Assembly (NCBI GenBank): GCA_017999435.1
Contig: JAGNLV010000003.1
Coordinates: forward strand, 62,001 to 126,000
Direction of reading: 5' to 3'
DNA from: Candidatus Zixiibacteriota bacterium
Lineage (GTDB): Bacteria > Zixibacteria > MSB-5A5 > GN15 > FEB-12
Length of the DNA stretch: 64,000 nucleotides
Shown: piece by piece, positions 45,548 to 53,509 of the stretch
Numbering within the stretch: the first letter of the stretch is position 1
Layout of the letters: every line of letters begins with the position of its first letter
The notes under the pieces: model-generated
What the model was told of the DNA's origin: nothing
The model's input: the letters and a program-made list of their open reading frames with translations, nothing else
The model's database searches: none
Position numbers and translations under genes: made by a program

Positions 45548-46241
45548 GCGCCTCCCTTGGGCTGTCGGCGAACCCGTCCGCGGGAGGCCGGGCGGCCGCC
45601 GCGGGCATGAGCGCCATGATCGTCTCCCCGCCCTTCACGTGCTCCCCGCGGCGCACCGTCACCTCCCAGGCGGCGGGAATCGTGAGATCGGTCCGCGACC
45701 CGAAACGGATCATGCCGAACGGCGCGCCGGTGCGCACCGTGTCCCCGGCGCGGAGCCGGCAGACGATGCGGCGGGCGATCAGCCCGGCGATCTGCGCCAC
45801 CGCCAGCCGCGCCCCCCCCGGCGTGGTCAGGCCGACCTCGGTCTGCTCGTTGAGTTCGGATGCTTTGTCGGCAAAGGCCGCGAAAAACCGACCGGGGTTG
45901 TACTTCACGTAGTCGACCGCGCCGGCGGTCGGGATACGGTTGATGTGGACGTCGAACACGCTCAGGAAAATCGAGATGCGCGTGGCCGGGCCGCCGAGGG
46001 CGGGGTGATCCTCCAGGGGAGTGATGAGCACGACTTTGCCGTCGGCGGGGGCGACCACCGCCCGCGGGTCATCGGGAACAACCCGCGGGGGGTTGCGGAA
46101 GAAATAGGCGGTGAACAGGGTAAGCAGAGCGCACAGGCCGGCCGCCGCCAGCAGCCCGAGGCTGCTCCAGCGCACCGCCCCCGCCGCCGTCGCCAGCACG
46201 AGCGCCGCTCCGATCACAAGAAACGGCCAACCGTCGCGCAC
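45534..46241 (-). CDS. psd: Phosphatidylserine decarboxylase (short type)
   Basis: Turns phosphatidylserine into phosphatidylethanolamine. About 235 residues: two N-terminal hydrophobic helices, RNPPR, the ADGKVVLI block, FLSVFDVHINRIP and the self-cleavage site GMIRFGSRTDL, where Gly-Ser yields the pyruvoyl group (the short-type FGSR form rather than the LGST of E. coli). I place the start at GTG 46241, five bases after GGGAAG; GTG 46247, overlapping the purB stop, is an alternative. The upstream frame has no family similarity. Confidence 0.9.
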   Translation of the reverse strand: MRDGWPFLVIGAALVLATAAGAVRWSSLGLLAAAGLCALLTLFTAYFFRNPPRVVPDDPRAVVAPADGKVVLITPLEDHPALGGPATRISIFLSVFDVHINRIPTAGAVDYVKYNPGRFFAAFADKASELNEQTEVGLTTPGGARLAVAQIAGLIARRIVCRLRAGDTVRTGAPFGMIRFGSRTDLTIPAAWEVTVRRGEHVKGGETIMALMPAAAARPPADGFADSPREAHDSL

Positions 46242-46243
46242 AA

Positions 46244-47539
46244 TCACTTCCCAAACACCCGTTCGAATATGCGGTCCACGTTTTTCGTATAGTACTCCAG
46301 GTCGAAACTCCGGTCGATGTCTTTCTCCGAGAGGTACCGGCGGATCTCGATGTCCTGCCTGACCAGGTCTCGGAACGACTCTCCCGTCTCGAGCGCCTTC
46401 ATCGCGTTGCGCTGCACTATCCGGTAGGCGGTGTCGCGCGAGCCGACCGGCCCCGCGAGCTTGAGGAGGAGCTGCTGCGAGAAGACGACGCCGCCGCGGT
46501 AGTAGATGTTCTCGCGCATGCGCCGCGCGTCGATCACGAGACCGTTGAGGATCTCGATGAATTTCTGCAGACCATAGTCGGTGATGATGCAGGCGTCGGG
46601 GAGAATCACGCGTTCGACCGAGGAGTGGGCGATGTCGCGTTCGTGCCAGAGGGGGATGTTCTCCATCGCGCTCAGCGCGTATCCGCGCAACAGGCGGGCG
46701 ATGCCGCAGATGCGCTCGGCCGTGATCGGGTTCTTCTTGTGGGGCATCGCCGATGACCCCTTCTGCTTCCTGCTGAACCCCTCCATCATCTCCCCCGTCT
46801 CGGTGCGCTGGAGGAGACGGATCTCGGTGGCAAACTTCTCCAGCGACGAGGCGAGGAGCGCCAGCGCCGTCACCAGCGCGGCGTGGCGGTCGCGCTGCAC
46901 CACCTGGGTCGAGACCGGCGCCGGTTTCAGGCCGAGCCGCCGGCACACCATCGCTTCGATCTTCGGGTCGAGGTGGGCGAAATTCCCCACCGCCCCGGAG
47001 ATCTTGCCGACCGCCACCCCGTCGGCCGCCGCGCGCACCCGCTGGCGGGCCCGGTCGAGTTCCGTGTACCAGACCGCAAACTTGAGCCCGACCGAGGTCG
47101 GCTCGGCGAATACACCGTGGGTCCGGCCCATGATCGGCGTCGTCTTGTGCTTGAATGCAAGCTTGCGGACCGCCTTGAGCGCCGTATCGATCTTCCGGTC
47201 GATCAGCGCGGCCGCCCGTTTGAGTGTCAGCGACAGCGCCGTGTCGAGCATGTCGGAGGAGGTCATGCCGAAGTGCATGTAGCGGGCGTCCTCGCCGACA
47301 TGCTCGGCCACCGAGGTGAGGAACGCAATCACGTCGTGGTTGACCTCGGCCTCAATTTCGCGGATGCGGGCGGCGTCGAAATTCGCCTTCTCGGCGATCG
47401 TCGCAAATGCCTTCGCCGGGATCACCCGGTAGTGGGCCATGGCCCGCGCCGCCTCCACCTCGACCTCCAGCCAGGTGCGAAACCGGGCCTCGTCGGTCCA
47501 CAGCGCCCCCATCTCCGGAAGAGTGTACCGTTCAATCAT
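46244..47539 (-). CDS. purB: Adenylosuccinate lyase
   Basis: Cleaves SAICAR and adenylosuccinate in purine synthesis. The 431 residues contain the catalytic-His regions (HFGMTSSDMLDTA; GRTHGVFAEPTS) and the fumarase-superfamily signature GSSAMPHKKNPITAE with the catalytic Ser loop. Length is normal. It starts five bases after the transaldolase stop, and psd follows directly. Confidence 0.96.
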   Translation of the reverse strand: MIERYTLPEMGALWTDEARFRTWLEVEVEAARAMAHYRVIPAKAFATIAEKANFDAARIREIEAEVNHDVIAFLTSVAEHVGEDARYMHFGMTSSDMLDTALSLTLKRAAALIDRKIDTALKAVRKLAFKHKTTPIMGRTHGVFAEPTSVGLKFAVWYTELDRARQRVRAAADGVAVGKISGAVGNFAHLDPKIEAMVCRRLGLKPAPVSTQVVQRDRHAALVTALALLASSLEKFATEIRLLQRTETGEMMEGFSRKQKGSSAMPHKKNPITAERICGIARLLRGYALSAMENIPLWHERDIAHSSVERVILPDACIITDYGLQKFIEILNGLVIDARRMRENIYYRGGVVFSQQLLLKLAGPVGSRDTAYRIVQRNAMKALETGESFRDLVRQDIEIRRYLSEKDIDRSFDLEYYTKNVDRIFERVFGK

Positions 47540-47544
47540 GGGCG

Positions 47545-48189
47545 TTACTTGCCGGCTTTCTTGTAGTCGGCGAGAAATTTCGCCAGTCCGAGGTCGGTGA
47601 GCGGGTGGCGGATCAGCTTCTCGATCACGTCGTAGGGCATCGTCACCACCCCGGCCCCGATCAGCGCCGCCTGCACCACGTGCATCGGGTGGCGGACCGA
47701 GGCCACCAGCACCTCGGTCTCGAACAGGTAGTTCGCGTAGATGGCTACGATCTGCTCGATCAGTTCCATCCCGTCCTGCGAGATGTCGTCGAGCCGCCCG
47801 ATGAAGGGCGAGGCGTAGGTCGCCCCCGCCTTGGCCACCAGCAGCGCCTGCGAGGGGGAGAAAATGAGCGTCGCGTTCGTCTTGATCCCCTCCTCCTTCA
47901 GGCTCTTGATCGCGCGGAGACCGTCGAGAATGGTCGGGATTTTCACCACGATGTTGTCGGCGATTTTCGCCAGTTCGCGGGCCTCCGCCATCATGCCGTC
48001 GTAATCCGTGGCGATCACTTCGGCCGACACCGGCCCGGGCACGATCCGGCAGATCTCCGCGAGAAGCTCACGGTAAGGCGCGGCTTCTTTGGCCGCCAGC
48101 GAGGGGTTGGTGGTGACGCCGTCGAGCACGCCCATGGCGTGCGCCTTCTTGATCTGCGCGATATTGGCGGTGTCGATGAAAAACTTCAT
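47545..48189 (-). CDS. Transaldolase, small (TalC/FSA-like) type
   Basis: A 214-residue TIM-barrel aldolase that moves dihydroxyacetone units between sugar phosphates, or acts as fructose-6-phosphate aldolase. [16 protein letters not shown] and [12 protein letters not shown] start the barrel. The Schiff-base Lys is in [12 protein letters not shown], and [32 protein letters not shown] is the family core. The two activities cannot be separated by eye. It follows truA by 12 bases. Confidence 0.93.
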   Translation of the reverse strand: MKFFIDTANIAQIKKAHAMGVLDGVTTNPSLAAKEAAPYRELLAEICRIVPGPVSAEVIATDYDGMMAEARELAKIADNIVVKIPTILDGLRAIKSLKEEGIKTNATLIFSPSQALLVAKAGATYASPFIGRLDDISQDGMELIEQIVAIYANYLFETEVLVASVRHPMHVVQAALIGAGVVTMPYDVIEKLIRHPLTDLGLAKFLADYKKAGK

Positions 48190-48201
48190 CTGATCATCCC
48201 T

Positions 48202-49059
48202 TCAGTAGTGTACCGACACGAGGTACAGCCCCCGGGCCGGCGCCGTGAACACGATGCGCTGCTGGTTCGGAGCTTGTATGATATCGGCAAACCGGGTCAA
48301 AGTCAAGTTGTCCGGGTGGCGGTCGGGGGACTCGGCGGCGAGGTTCACCATGGCCCCCACAAGACTCCGTACCATATTGTGCAGGAACCGGTTCCCGCGA
48401 ATCTCAAACACCCGCAGCGGGCCGACCCGGTACCAGTGCGCCCGGTCGATCCGGCACCGGTTATCCTCCTTGCGGGAGGCGGTCACGCAGAACGGGGCGA
48501 AATCGTGCTCGCCGACAATGAGCGCCGCCGCCTGCTGCAGGAGATCGAAACGCAACGCGGGCGCCGGAGCGGCCGGGCTGTCCCCCGGCCCGGGGCCGGC
48601 AAGACTATCGGCCGGCGGTAAGACGCCCGCCGCTTCAGGAGAGGCCCCGGCCGCCTCTCGCCCCGCGAGTTCCCACCGGTACTCCCGCCACAGCGCCGAG
48701 CGTTCCCCCGCGATCACGTAGCGGTACCGCTTGGCCTTGGCGCTCCGGCGGGCGTGGAACGACAGGGGCGCCTCGGCCGCCTCCCGGATGCGGATATCCG
48801 CGGGGAGGTAGTAATTGAGGGCGTCCCTGTAGCGGTCCGGCGCCAGGCGGTGGTCGATGCGGAAATTGGCGACCTGGCCGAGCGCGTGCACGCCGGCATC
48901 GGTCCGCCCCGCGCCGTGAACGCTCACGTCGCAGCCCGTTGTCTTGCGGATTGCGGCAACTAGTTCCCCCTGCACGGTCGGCTGCCCCGCCTGGATCTGC
49001 CACCCCGCGTACGCGGTCCCCTTGTACTCGAGCGTGAGTCTGATGTTGCGTTCAGCCAT
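48202..49059 (-). CDS. truA: tRNA pseudouridine synthase A with a Pro/Ala-rich insertion
   Basis: Converts U38-40 of tRNA anticodon stems to pseudouridine. The catalytic Asp is in HGAGRTDAGVHALGQV. YKGTAYAGWQIQ, FHARRSAKAKRYRY and NRFLHNMVRSLVGAM are family motifs. Between about residues 133 and 172 sits a ~40-residue low-complexity insertion rich in Ala, Gly and Pro (GASPEAAGVLPPADSLAGPG), absent from usual TruA, making 285 residues. The insertion is in frame and probably a surface loop. Confidence 0.95.
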   Translation of the reverse strand: MAERNIRLTLEYKGTAYAGWQIQAGQPTVQGELVAAIRKTTGCDVSVHGAGRTDAGVHALGQVANFRIDHRLAPDRYRDALNYYLPADIRIREAAEAPLSFHARRSAKAKRYRYVIAGERSALWREYRWELAGREAAGASPEAAGVLPPADSLAGPGPGDSPAAPAPALRFDLLQQAAALIVGEHDFAPFCVTASRKEDNRCRIDRAHWYRVGPLRVFEIRGNRFLHNMVRSLVGAMVNLAAESPDRHPDNLTLTRFADIIQAPNQQRIVFTAPARGLYLVSVHY

Positions 49060-49142
49060 TCGCTATCCGTCGCCGCACAGAACCGGCTCGAGGCGGCGGG
49101 CTCCGGGTCGCGCCCCGCTTCCTGCCGCCCGCCCTCTTGCGC

Positions 49143-49946
49143 TCATCTCGTCAGCGCCCACAAGATCACCACCGCGCCGCTCGCGCCAAGCGCGAACACC
49201 CACTCCGGCGTCTCAAACCGCAACCGTGTATAGATCGTCCTCTTCACTCCGCCCTTGTACCCGCGCGCCTCGATGGCGAGCGCCAGGTCGTCCGCCCGCT
49301 GGAGCGCCGCCACAAAGACCGGGATGATGATGCTGACAGTCTTGCGGATGCGGTTTATCATTGAGCCCGTGAACCGCACGCCCCGGATCATCTGGGCGTA
49401 CTTGATGGCCTGAAATTCGTCATAGAGGACCGGGATGAACCGCATAGCCATGAACAGGATGAGTGCGAGATCCTGCACCGGCACGCGGATCCGTTCGAGA
49501 GGCCGGAGCAGCTGCGCGATAGCGTCGGCGAGTTCGGAGGGGGCGGTCGTGAGCGTCAACAGAAACGCAATCGACACAAAAAGCACCAGCCGCAGCGAGA
49601 AGAATCCCGCCTGGCGCACCGCTTCCTCCCGGATCCGGATCGGCCCGGCCGCCCACCAGATCTCCGACCGGCCGCCGGAGAAGGCCAGGTGGTAGGCCGC
49701 GGTGATCACCACCAGCAGAATGATCGGTTTGAAATTCCGCACCAACTGCCCCGCCCGCACCCCCGAGCCGAGCAGCGCCGCGACCAGCGCCACGAGGATC
49801 ACGGCGTAGAACATGAATGAGTCGGACAGCAGGCCGAATACGAGGACCACGGTGATCGGGAGCATCTTGGCCCGGGCGTCGAGCTTGTGCAGGTAGGAAT
49901 CGACCGGACGGTATTGCCCCAAAAGTATCGGCGCCGCGTGAAACAT
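49143..49946 (-). CDS. ecfT: ECF transporter transmembrane subunit EcfT
   Basis: A 267-residue membrane protein with about six helices, linking ECF ATPases to S components for vitamin or metal uptake. YLHKLDARAKMLPI and the cytosolic coupling motifs (YAQMIRGVRF, LALAIEARGYKGG) define the family. ATG 49946 gives a normal length; the upstream frame to 49982 is not conserved-looking. No EcfA ATPase gene lies here, so the ATPases must be elsewhere. It is first in the truA-tatA gene series. Confidence 0.88.
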   Translation of the reverse strand: MFHAAPILLGQYRPVDSYLHKLDARAKMLPITVVLVFGLLSDSFMFYAVILVALVAALLGSGVRAGQLVRNFKPIILLVVITAAYHLAFSGGRSEIWWAAGPIRIREEAVRQAGFFSLRLVLFVSIAFLLTLTTAPSELADAIAQLLRPLERIRVPVQDLALILFMAMRFIPVLYDEFQAIKYAQMIRGVRFTGSMINRIRKTVSIIIPVFVAALQRADDLALAIEARGYKGGVKRTIYTRLRFETPEWVFALGASGAVVILWALTR

Positions 49947-50215
49947 GGGGGGAATATAGGGGGATCGGAAGAACCAGGTCAATCAGTCATTCGAGCGCCT
50001 TCCGCTCCGATGGCCGGTTGCCCCGCGTTGCTGACAATCCGGTTTGACGGAAGTCCCGGTTGCCGGAGCGCACGGCCGCGAGGTGCAGCACAGCGCGGCG
50101 GCCCTTCACGCTTACCTGGCCCTCGCCCGGAGGGAACACGGGCGCCGGGTCGATTTCCCGCGCCTCCCCGAATCCGTGCGGCGACCGCCCCTCCTGCGCG
50201 CGGCTGCTCCGAGGC
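49947..50215. other. Intergenic region, nothing recognised
   Basis: About 270 bases of GC-rich sequence between ecfT and the FeoB-associated gene. Open frames here lack ribosome sites and family similarity. No strong hairpin seen. Confidence 0.4.
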
Positions 50216-50377
50216 CTACCTGCCCCGCCCCGCCCGCCGCTCCGCCATCTTCATCAAACCGCATGAGTCGCACGGCGACTTCTTCCGGAACGCCCTCCGC
50301 CGGAAATACCACCCGAGGTAGGCCGCCGCCCCCACCAGCGCCGCCCCCACCGCGACATGTTGCCACAGCATATCCAT
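50216..50377 (-). CDS. FeoB-associated Cys-rich membrane protein
   Basis: A 53-residue gene read from the gap after feoB. One N-terminal membrane helix (VAVGAALVGAAAYLGWYF) is followed by a basic patch (RRRAFRKK) and CDSCGLMKMAE, the CxxCG pattern of the FeoB-associated family. Such peptides follow feoB in many bacteria and may assist ferrous iron uptake. The ATG shares one base with the feoB stop (TAATG). Confidence 0.85.
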   Translation of the reverse strand: MDMLWQHVAVGAALVGAAAYLGWYFRRRAFRKKSPCDSCGLMKMAERRAGRGR

Positions 50378-52548
50378 TAGTACCACACCCGGCTAAACAC
50401 CTGATAGGTCGCCAGCGCCGTCACATACGACAGCGCCGTCATGTAGCCGAACACCGCCAGCGGGTACCGCCACGAAGCGGTTTCCTTGCGGATCGTCACG
50501 AGCGTCGCCCCGCACTGGCAGCACAGGGCGAAGAACACCATGATCGACAGCGCCACGGCCGGTGTAAAGAGCGGCCGGCCGGCCTCCGGGCCGTACTCCC
50601 ATGCCGCCTGCCGCATCTTCTCGATGAGCGAGGACGACTCCTCGTCCACCTCCGCCCCGAGATTAAAAATCGTCCCGAGCGTCGCGATGATCACCTCCCG
50701 GGCCGGGAAAGCCGCCAGGGTCGCCATCGTGATCCGCCAATCCCACCCGAGCGGCCGGAACACCGGTTCGACGGCGTGCCCGATGCGGGCGAAGTAGGAA
50801 TTGCGCAGCTGCGCGCCGGCCCGCTCGTTCGCCAGCGTCTGCGCCTCGGCCGCGGTCGCCGCCGTCTCGATCCTCTCCGCGTAGCTCTCGGCGAGGCGGG
50901 AGTCGCGCGGGAAATACGACAGCGCCCAGATCAGGATCGTGATCGCCAGGATCACCGTCCCCGCCCGCACCACGAACGACCTCGCCCGGTGGATTACGCG
51001 GATGCCGAGCGAGCGGAGAGTCGGGACTTTGTACGACGGCATCTCCATGAGGAAGGTCCCGCGCTCGGCCCGGAACACGAGCCGCTGGAGGACGAACGAG
51101 ACCGCGACGGCGACCGCGATCCCGAGCAGGTAGAGCACGGTGAGCACCAGGCCCTGAAGGTTGATCACCCCGAGCCAGGTCTTGTAGGGGATGAAGGCCG
51201 CGATCATCACCGCGTACACGGGCAGGCGGGCCGAGCAGGTCATGAGGGGCGCCACCATCATTGTGATGAAGCGGAGTTTGCGGTCCTCGATCGTGCGGGT
51301 GGCGAGAATACCGGGCACGGCGCAGGCGAACGAGGAGAGCATGGGGATGAACGACTTGCCCGACAGCCCGCACCAGCGGAACATGCGGTCCACCAGGAAG
51401 GCCGCCCGCGCCATGTAGCCGCTGTCCTCAAGCAGAGCGATGAACAGGAAGAGAATGACAATCTGGGGGATGAAAACGAGCACCGAACCGACGCCGCCGA
51501 TCACGCCGTCGGTGAGCAGCGACTGGAGCGGCCCGGCCGGCAGGGCGCTCTCGACGGCCGCGGCCAGCCGTCCGAAAAGCCCGTCGATCAGGTCCATGAA
51601 CGGCTCCGCCCAGGAGAAGATCGACTGGAACACGAACATCATCGCCGTCACCAGCACGATCGGTCCGAGGACGGGGTGGAGGAGAAACCGGTCGATCCGC
51701 CCCGAGCGCGAGGGCCGAGGGCTGGCGGCGGCCCGCACCGCCTGGCGGTAGAGCTCCGCGGCCGCCTCCGTCAGCGGTGCGGTCTCGGCCGCCGCAAGCG
51801 TGCCGGCCCGCTCGCGAATCAGACTGCGCCCGCGCTCGAGCAACGCCCGACCCGCGCCGCCGGCGGCGGCCAGGAATCGCCGCTCCGCCGGTCCGTCGGC
51901 ATCAAACACGATCCGCAAATACTCGGCGCGCGACCGGTGGCCGTTGCCCGGCGTCGCCTGCAGGCGCTCGATCAGATTCTCCACTTCCGCCCGGTAGCGC
52001 CGCCGCGGCGGGAGCGGCGGGGCGTCCGCCGCCTGCGCGGCCAACGCAACCAGCCGCGCGATGCCTTCCCCCCGGCTGCCGACCACCGGCACGACCGGCA
52101 CGCCGGTCAGCCGCTCCAGCGCGGCGTAGTCGATCGTCAGCCCCCGCTTCGCGGCGATATCCACCATGTTGACCGCCGCCACGGTCGGACGGCCGATCTC
52201 CAGCACCTGGAGCAGGAAATAGAGCCCCCGCTCGAGCTGGGTCCCGTCGAGCACGCAGATGATCGCATCGGGCGCCGGCGAGGCATCCAGGCTGCCCGTG
52301 AGTGCGGCGCAGGCGATGTATTCATCGGGAGAAAACGCCGAGAGGGAATAGGTGCCCGGGATGTCGGCCAGCACGTACCGCCGGCCGCCATGGGCGAACT
52401 GCCCGCGGATCCGCTCGACCGTCACGCCAGGGTAGTTGCCCACCTGCTGGGCGAGACCGGTGATGGCGTTGAAGATCGTCGTCTTGCCGCAATTCGGATT
52501 GCCGCAAATGGCGATTTCACGGGTCTTTGTAATCTCGGGCGCCGGCAT
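50377..52548 (-). CDS. feoB: Ferrous iron transporter FeoB
   Basis: A 723-residue inner-membrane Fe(II) transporter. The GTPase domain (1-~165) has G1 GNPNCGKT at 16-23, G3 DIPGTYSL and G4 NMVD. A helical GDI region (about 170-275) follows, then two Gate domains with GSVLVFIPQIVILFLFIALLEDSGYMARAAF and paired Cys in SFACAVPG and MTCSARLPVY. GGAGG five bases before ATG 52548 fixes the start. It is third in fur-feoA-feoB. Confidence 0.96.
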   Translation of the reverse strand: MPAPEITKTREIAICGNPNCGKTTIFNAITGLAQQVGNYPGVTVERIRGQFAHGGRRYVLADIPGTYSLSAFSPDEYIACAALTGSLDASPAPDAIICVLDGTQLERGLYFLLQVLEIGRPTVAAVNMVDIAAKRGLTIDYAALERLTGVPVVPVVGSRGEGIARLVALAAQAADAPPLPPRRRYRAEVENLIERLQATPGNGHRSRAEYLRIVFDADGPAERRFLAAAGGAGRALLERGRSLIRERAGTLAAAETAPLTEAAAELYRQAVRAAASPRPSRSGRIDRFLLHPVLGPIVLVTAMMFVFQSIFSWAEPFMDLIDGLFGRLAAAVESALPAGPLQSLLTDGVIGGVGSVLVFIPQIVILFLFIALLEDSGYMARAAFLVDRMFRWCGLSGKSFIPMLSSFACAVPGILATRTIEDRKLRFITMMVAPLMTCSARLPVYAVMIAAFIPYKTWLGVINLQGLVLTVLYLLGIAVAVAVSFVLQRLVFRAERGTFLMEMPSYKVPTLRSLGIRVIHRARSFVVRAGTVILAITILIWALSYFPRDSRLAESYAERIETAATAAEAQTLANERAGAQLRNSYFARIGHAVEPVFRPLGWDWRITMATLAAFPAREVIIATLGTIFNLGAEVDEESSSLIEKMRQAAWEYGPEAGRPLFTPAVALSIMVFFALCCQCGATLVTIRKETASWRYPLAVFGYMTALSYVTALATYQVFSRVWY

Positions 52549-52592
52549 GCGACCTCCCCGAAGGATGGCCTCTCCCTTGGGAAATGGCGGGG

Positions 52593-52823
52593 TTACTCCT
52601 CCGGCTCCACTGCCACCAGCGAGGCTTCCTGGTGCCGCAGGGTCAGGCAGCTCGAACCGACCTGCACCTGCATGGGATCGGAGAGCGGCGCGTTCCGCAG
52701 GTAGGTGATCAGGCGCCCGGGGATAATCCCCAGCTCCAGCAGGCGGCGCGCCAGTGGGCTGTCGTCGACGAATCCTACGATCCGTCCACGCTGGCCGGGA
52801 CTCATTCTGCTCAAGTACGTCAT
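52593..52823 (-). CDS. feoA: FeoA, SH3-like partner of FeoB
   Basis: A 76-residue cytosolic protein of the FeoA fold: MSPGQRGRIVGF, LARRLLELGIIPG, then VGSSCLTLRHQEASLVAVEP. FeoA binds FeoB and is required for iron uptake in studied systems. A GAGG site eight bases before the ATG supports the start. It lies 44 bases before feoB and 30 after the fur-family gene. Confidence 0.93.
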   Translation of the reverse strand: MTYLSRMSPGQRGRIVGFVDDSPLARRLLELGIIPGRLITYLRNAPLSDPMQVQVGSSCLTLRHQEASLVAVEPEE

Positions 52824-52853
52824 GGCTGCATCCTCATCCCGTCCCCGAACCCG

Positions 52854-53306
52854 TCACTTCGGCGGCGCGGCGCCGCCGCCCGAACCGAGCGCCCGCCGGC
52901 GCCGTTCGCGGCATTCCTCGCAGTACCCGTGGATCTCGATTTTGAAACTATCGGCGCGGAAGTCGTTCTGCTCGGCCACCCCGGCCAGCACCGCCACGAT
53001 TTCCTCCACCGGAAACTCGGTCAGCCTGCGGCACTCCTGGCAGTACAGGTGGCCGTGCGGCACGTGCGTCACCCGGTCGTACCGCGTGACGCCGTCGCCG
53101 ACATTCACTTCCTCCGCCAGCCCCACCCGGCAGATCAGTTTCAGGTTCCGCCAGACGGTGCTGTACCCGATCGAGCGGTCCTGGCGCCTCACTTTCTCGA
53201 ACAGCTCGTCCACCGTCACGTGGTCGCCGAGTTCAAAGAACGCCCGGAAAACCAGCTCCCGCTGGGGCGTCATTTTGAAACCTTTGGTGCGAAGGAACTC
53301 TCGCAT
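52854..53306 (-). CDS. fur: Fur-family metal-dependent regulator
   Basis: A 150-residue repressor. Winged helix: KGFKMTPQRELVFRAFFEL, STVWRNLKLICRVGL. Metal-site motifs VPHGHLYC and two CxxC pairs (YCQECRR, YCEECRE) for structural zinc. First in the operon with feoA and feoB, so it is most likely the iron sensor controlling them; zinc (Zur) or peroxide (PerR) sensing cannot be excluded by eye. An inverted repeat matching a Fur box lies 32 bases upstream, suggesting autoregulation. Confidence 0.9.
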   Translation of the reverse strand: MREFLRTKGFKMTPQRELVFRAFFELGDHVTVDELFEKVRRQDRSIGYSTVWRNLKLICRVGLAEEVNVGDGVTRYDRVTHVPHGHLYCQECRRLTEFPVEEIVAVLAGVAEQNDFRADSFKIEIHGYCEECRERRRRALGSGGGAAPPK

Positions 53307-53338
53307 GGCGCAACCTTGTGCCGATCATTCCACTCAAC

Positions 53339-53353
53339 TGAAAACGATTTTCA
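53339..53353 (-). promoter_or_regulatory. Fur-type operator
   Basis: Perfect inverted repeat TGAAAA-CGA-TTTTCA, close to the half-site pattern of Fur-family boxes. It lies just downstream of the predicted transcription start and 32 bases before the fur start codon, so binding would block transcription. Confidence 0.8.
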
Positions 53354-53366
53354 ATTTCATCAGCAT

Positions 53367-53394
53367 ATATTACTCTCTTTCGGCCTGATGTCAA
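53367..53394 (-). promoter_or_regulatory. Sigma-70 promoter of the fur-feoAB operon
   Basis: Minus strand TTGACA (53394-53389), 16-base spacer, TAATAT (53372-53367). The predicted start near 53360 is directly before the Fur box. Confidence 0.8.
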
Positions 53395-53450
53395 GGAAAA
53401 TCGAGCGGCTAAGTGGCATTTTTCACATGAATATATCCTATTCTACTGCA

Positions 53451-53492
53451 AAAAGATAGCCGCCGGGGTGGGCCGGCGGCTGCTTCTTTTTC
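53451..53492 (-). terminator. Bidirectional terminator after the M6 protease gene
   Basis: GCCGCCGG (53459-53466) pairs with CCGGCGGC (53473-53480). On the minus strand it is followed by TATCTTTTT; on the plus strand by TGCTTCTTTTT. It lies about 30 bases past the stop at 53510. Confidence 0.85.
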
Positions 53493-53509
53493 GGTAGTGC
53501 AACTTTGCT

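Noticed and set aside
50044-52704. 886-residue plus-strand open frame opposite feoB
   Set aside because: Arg/Pro/His-rich, no family similarity; a shadow of feoB and the FeoB-associated gene.
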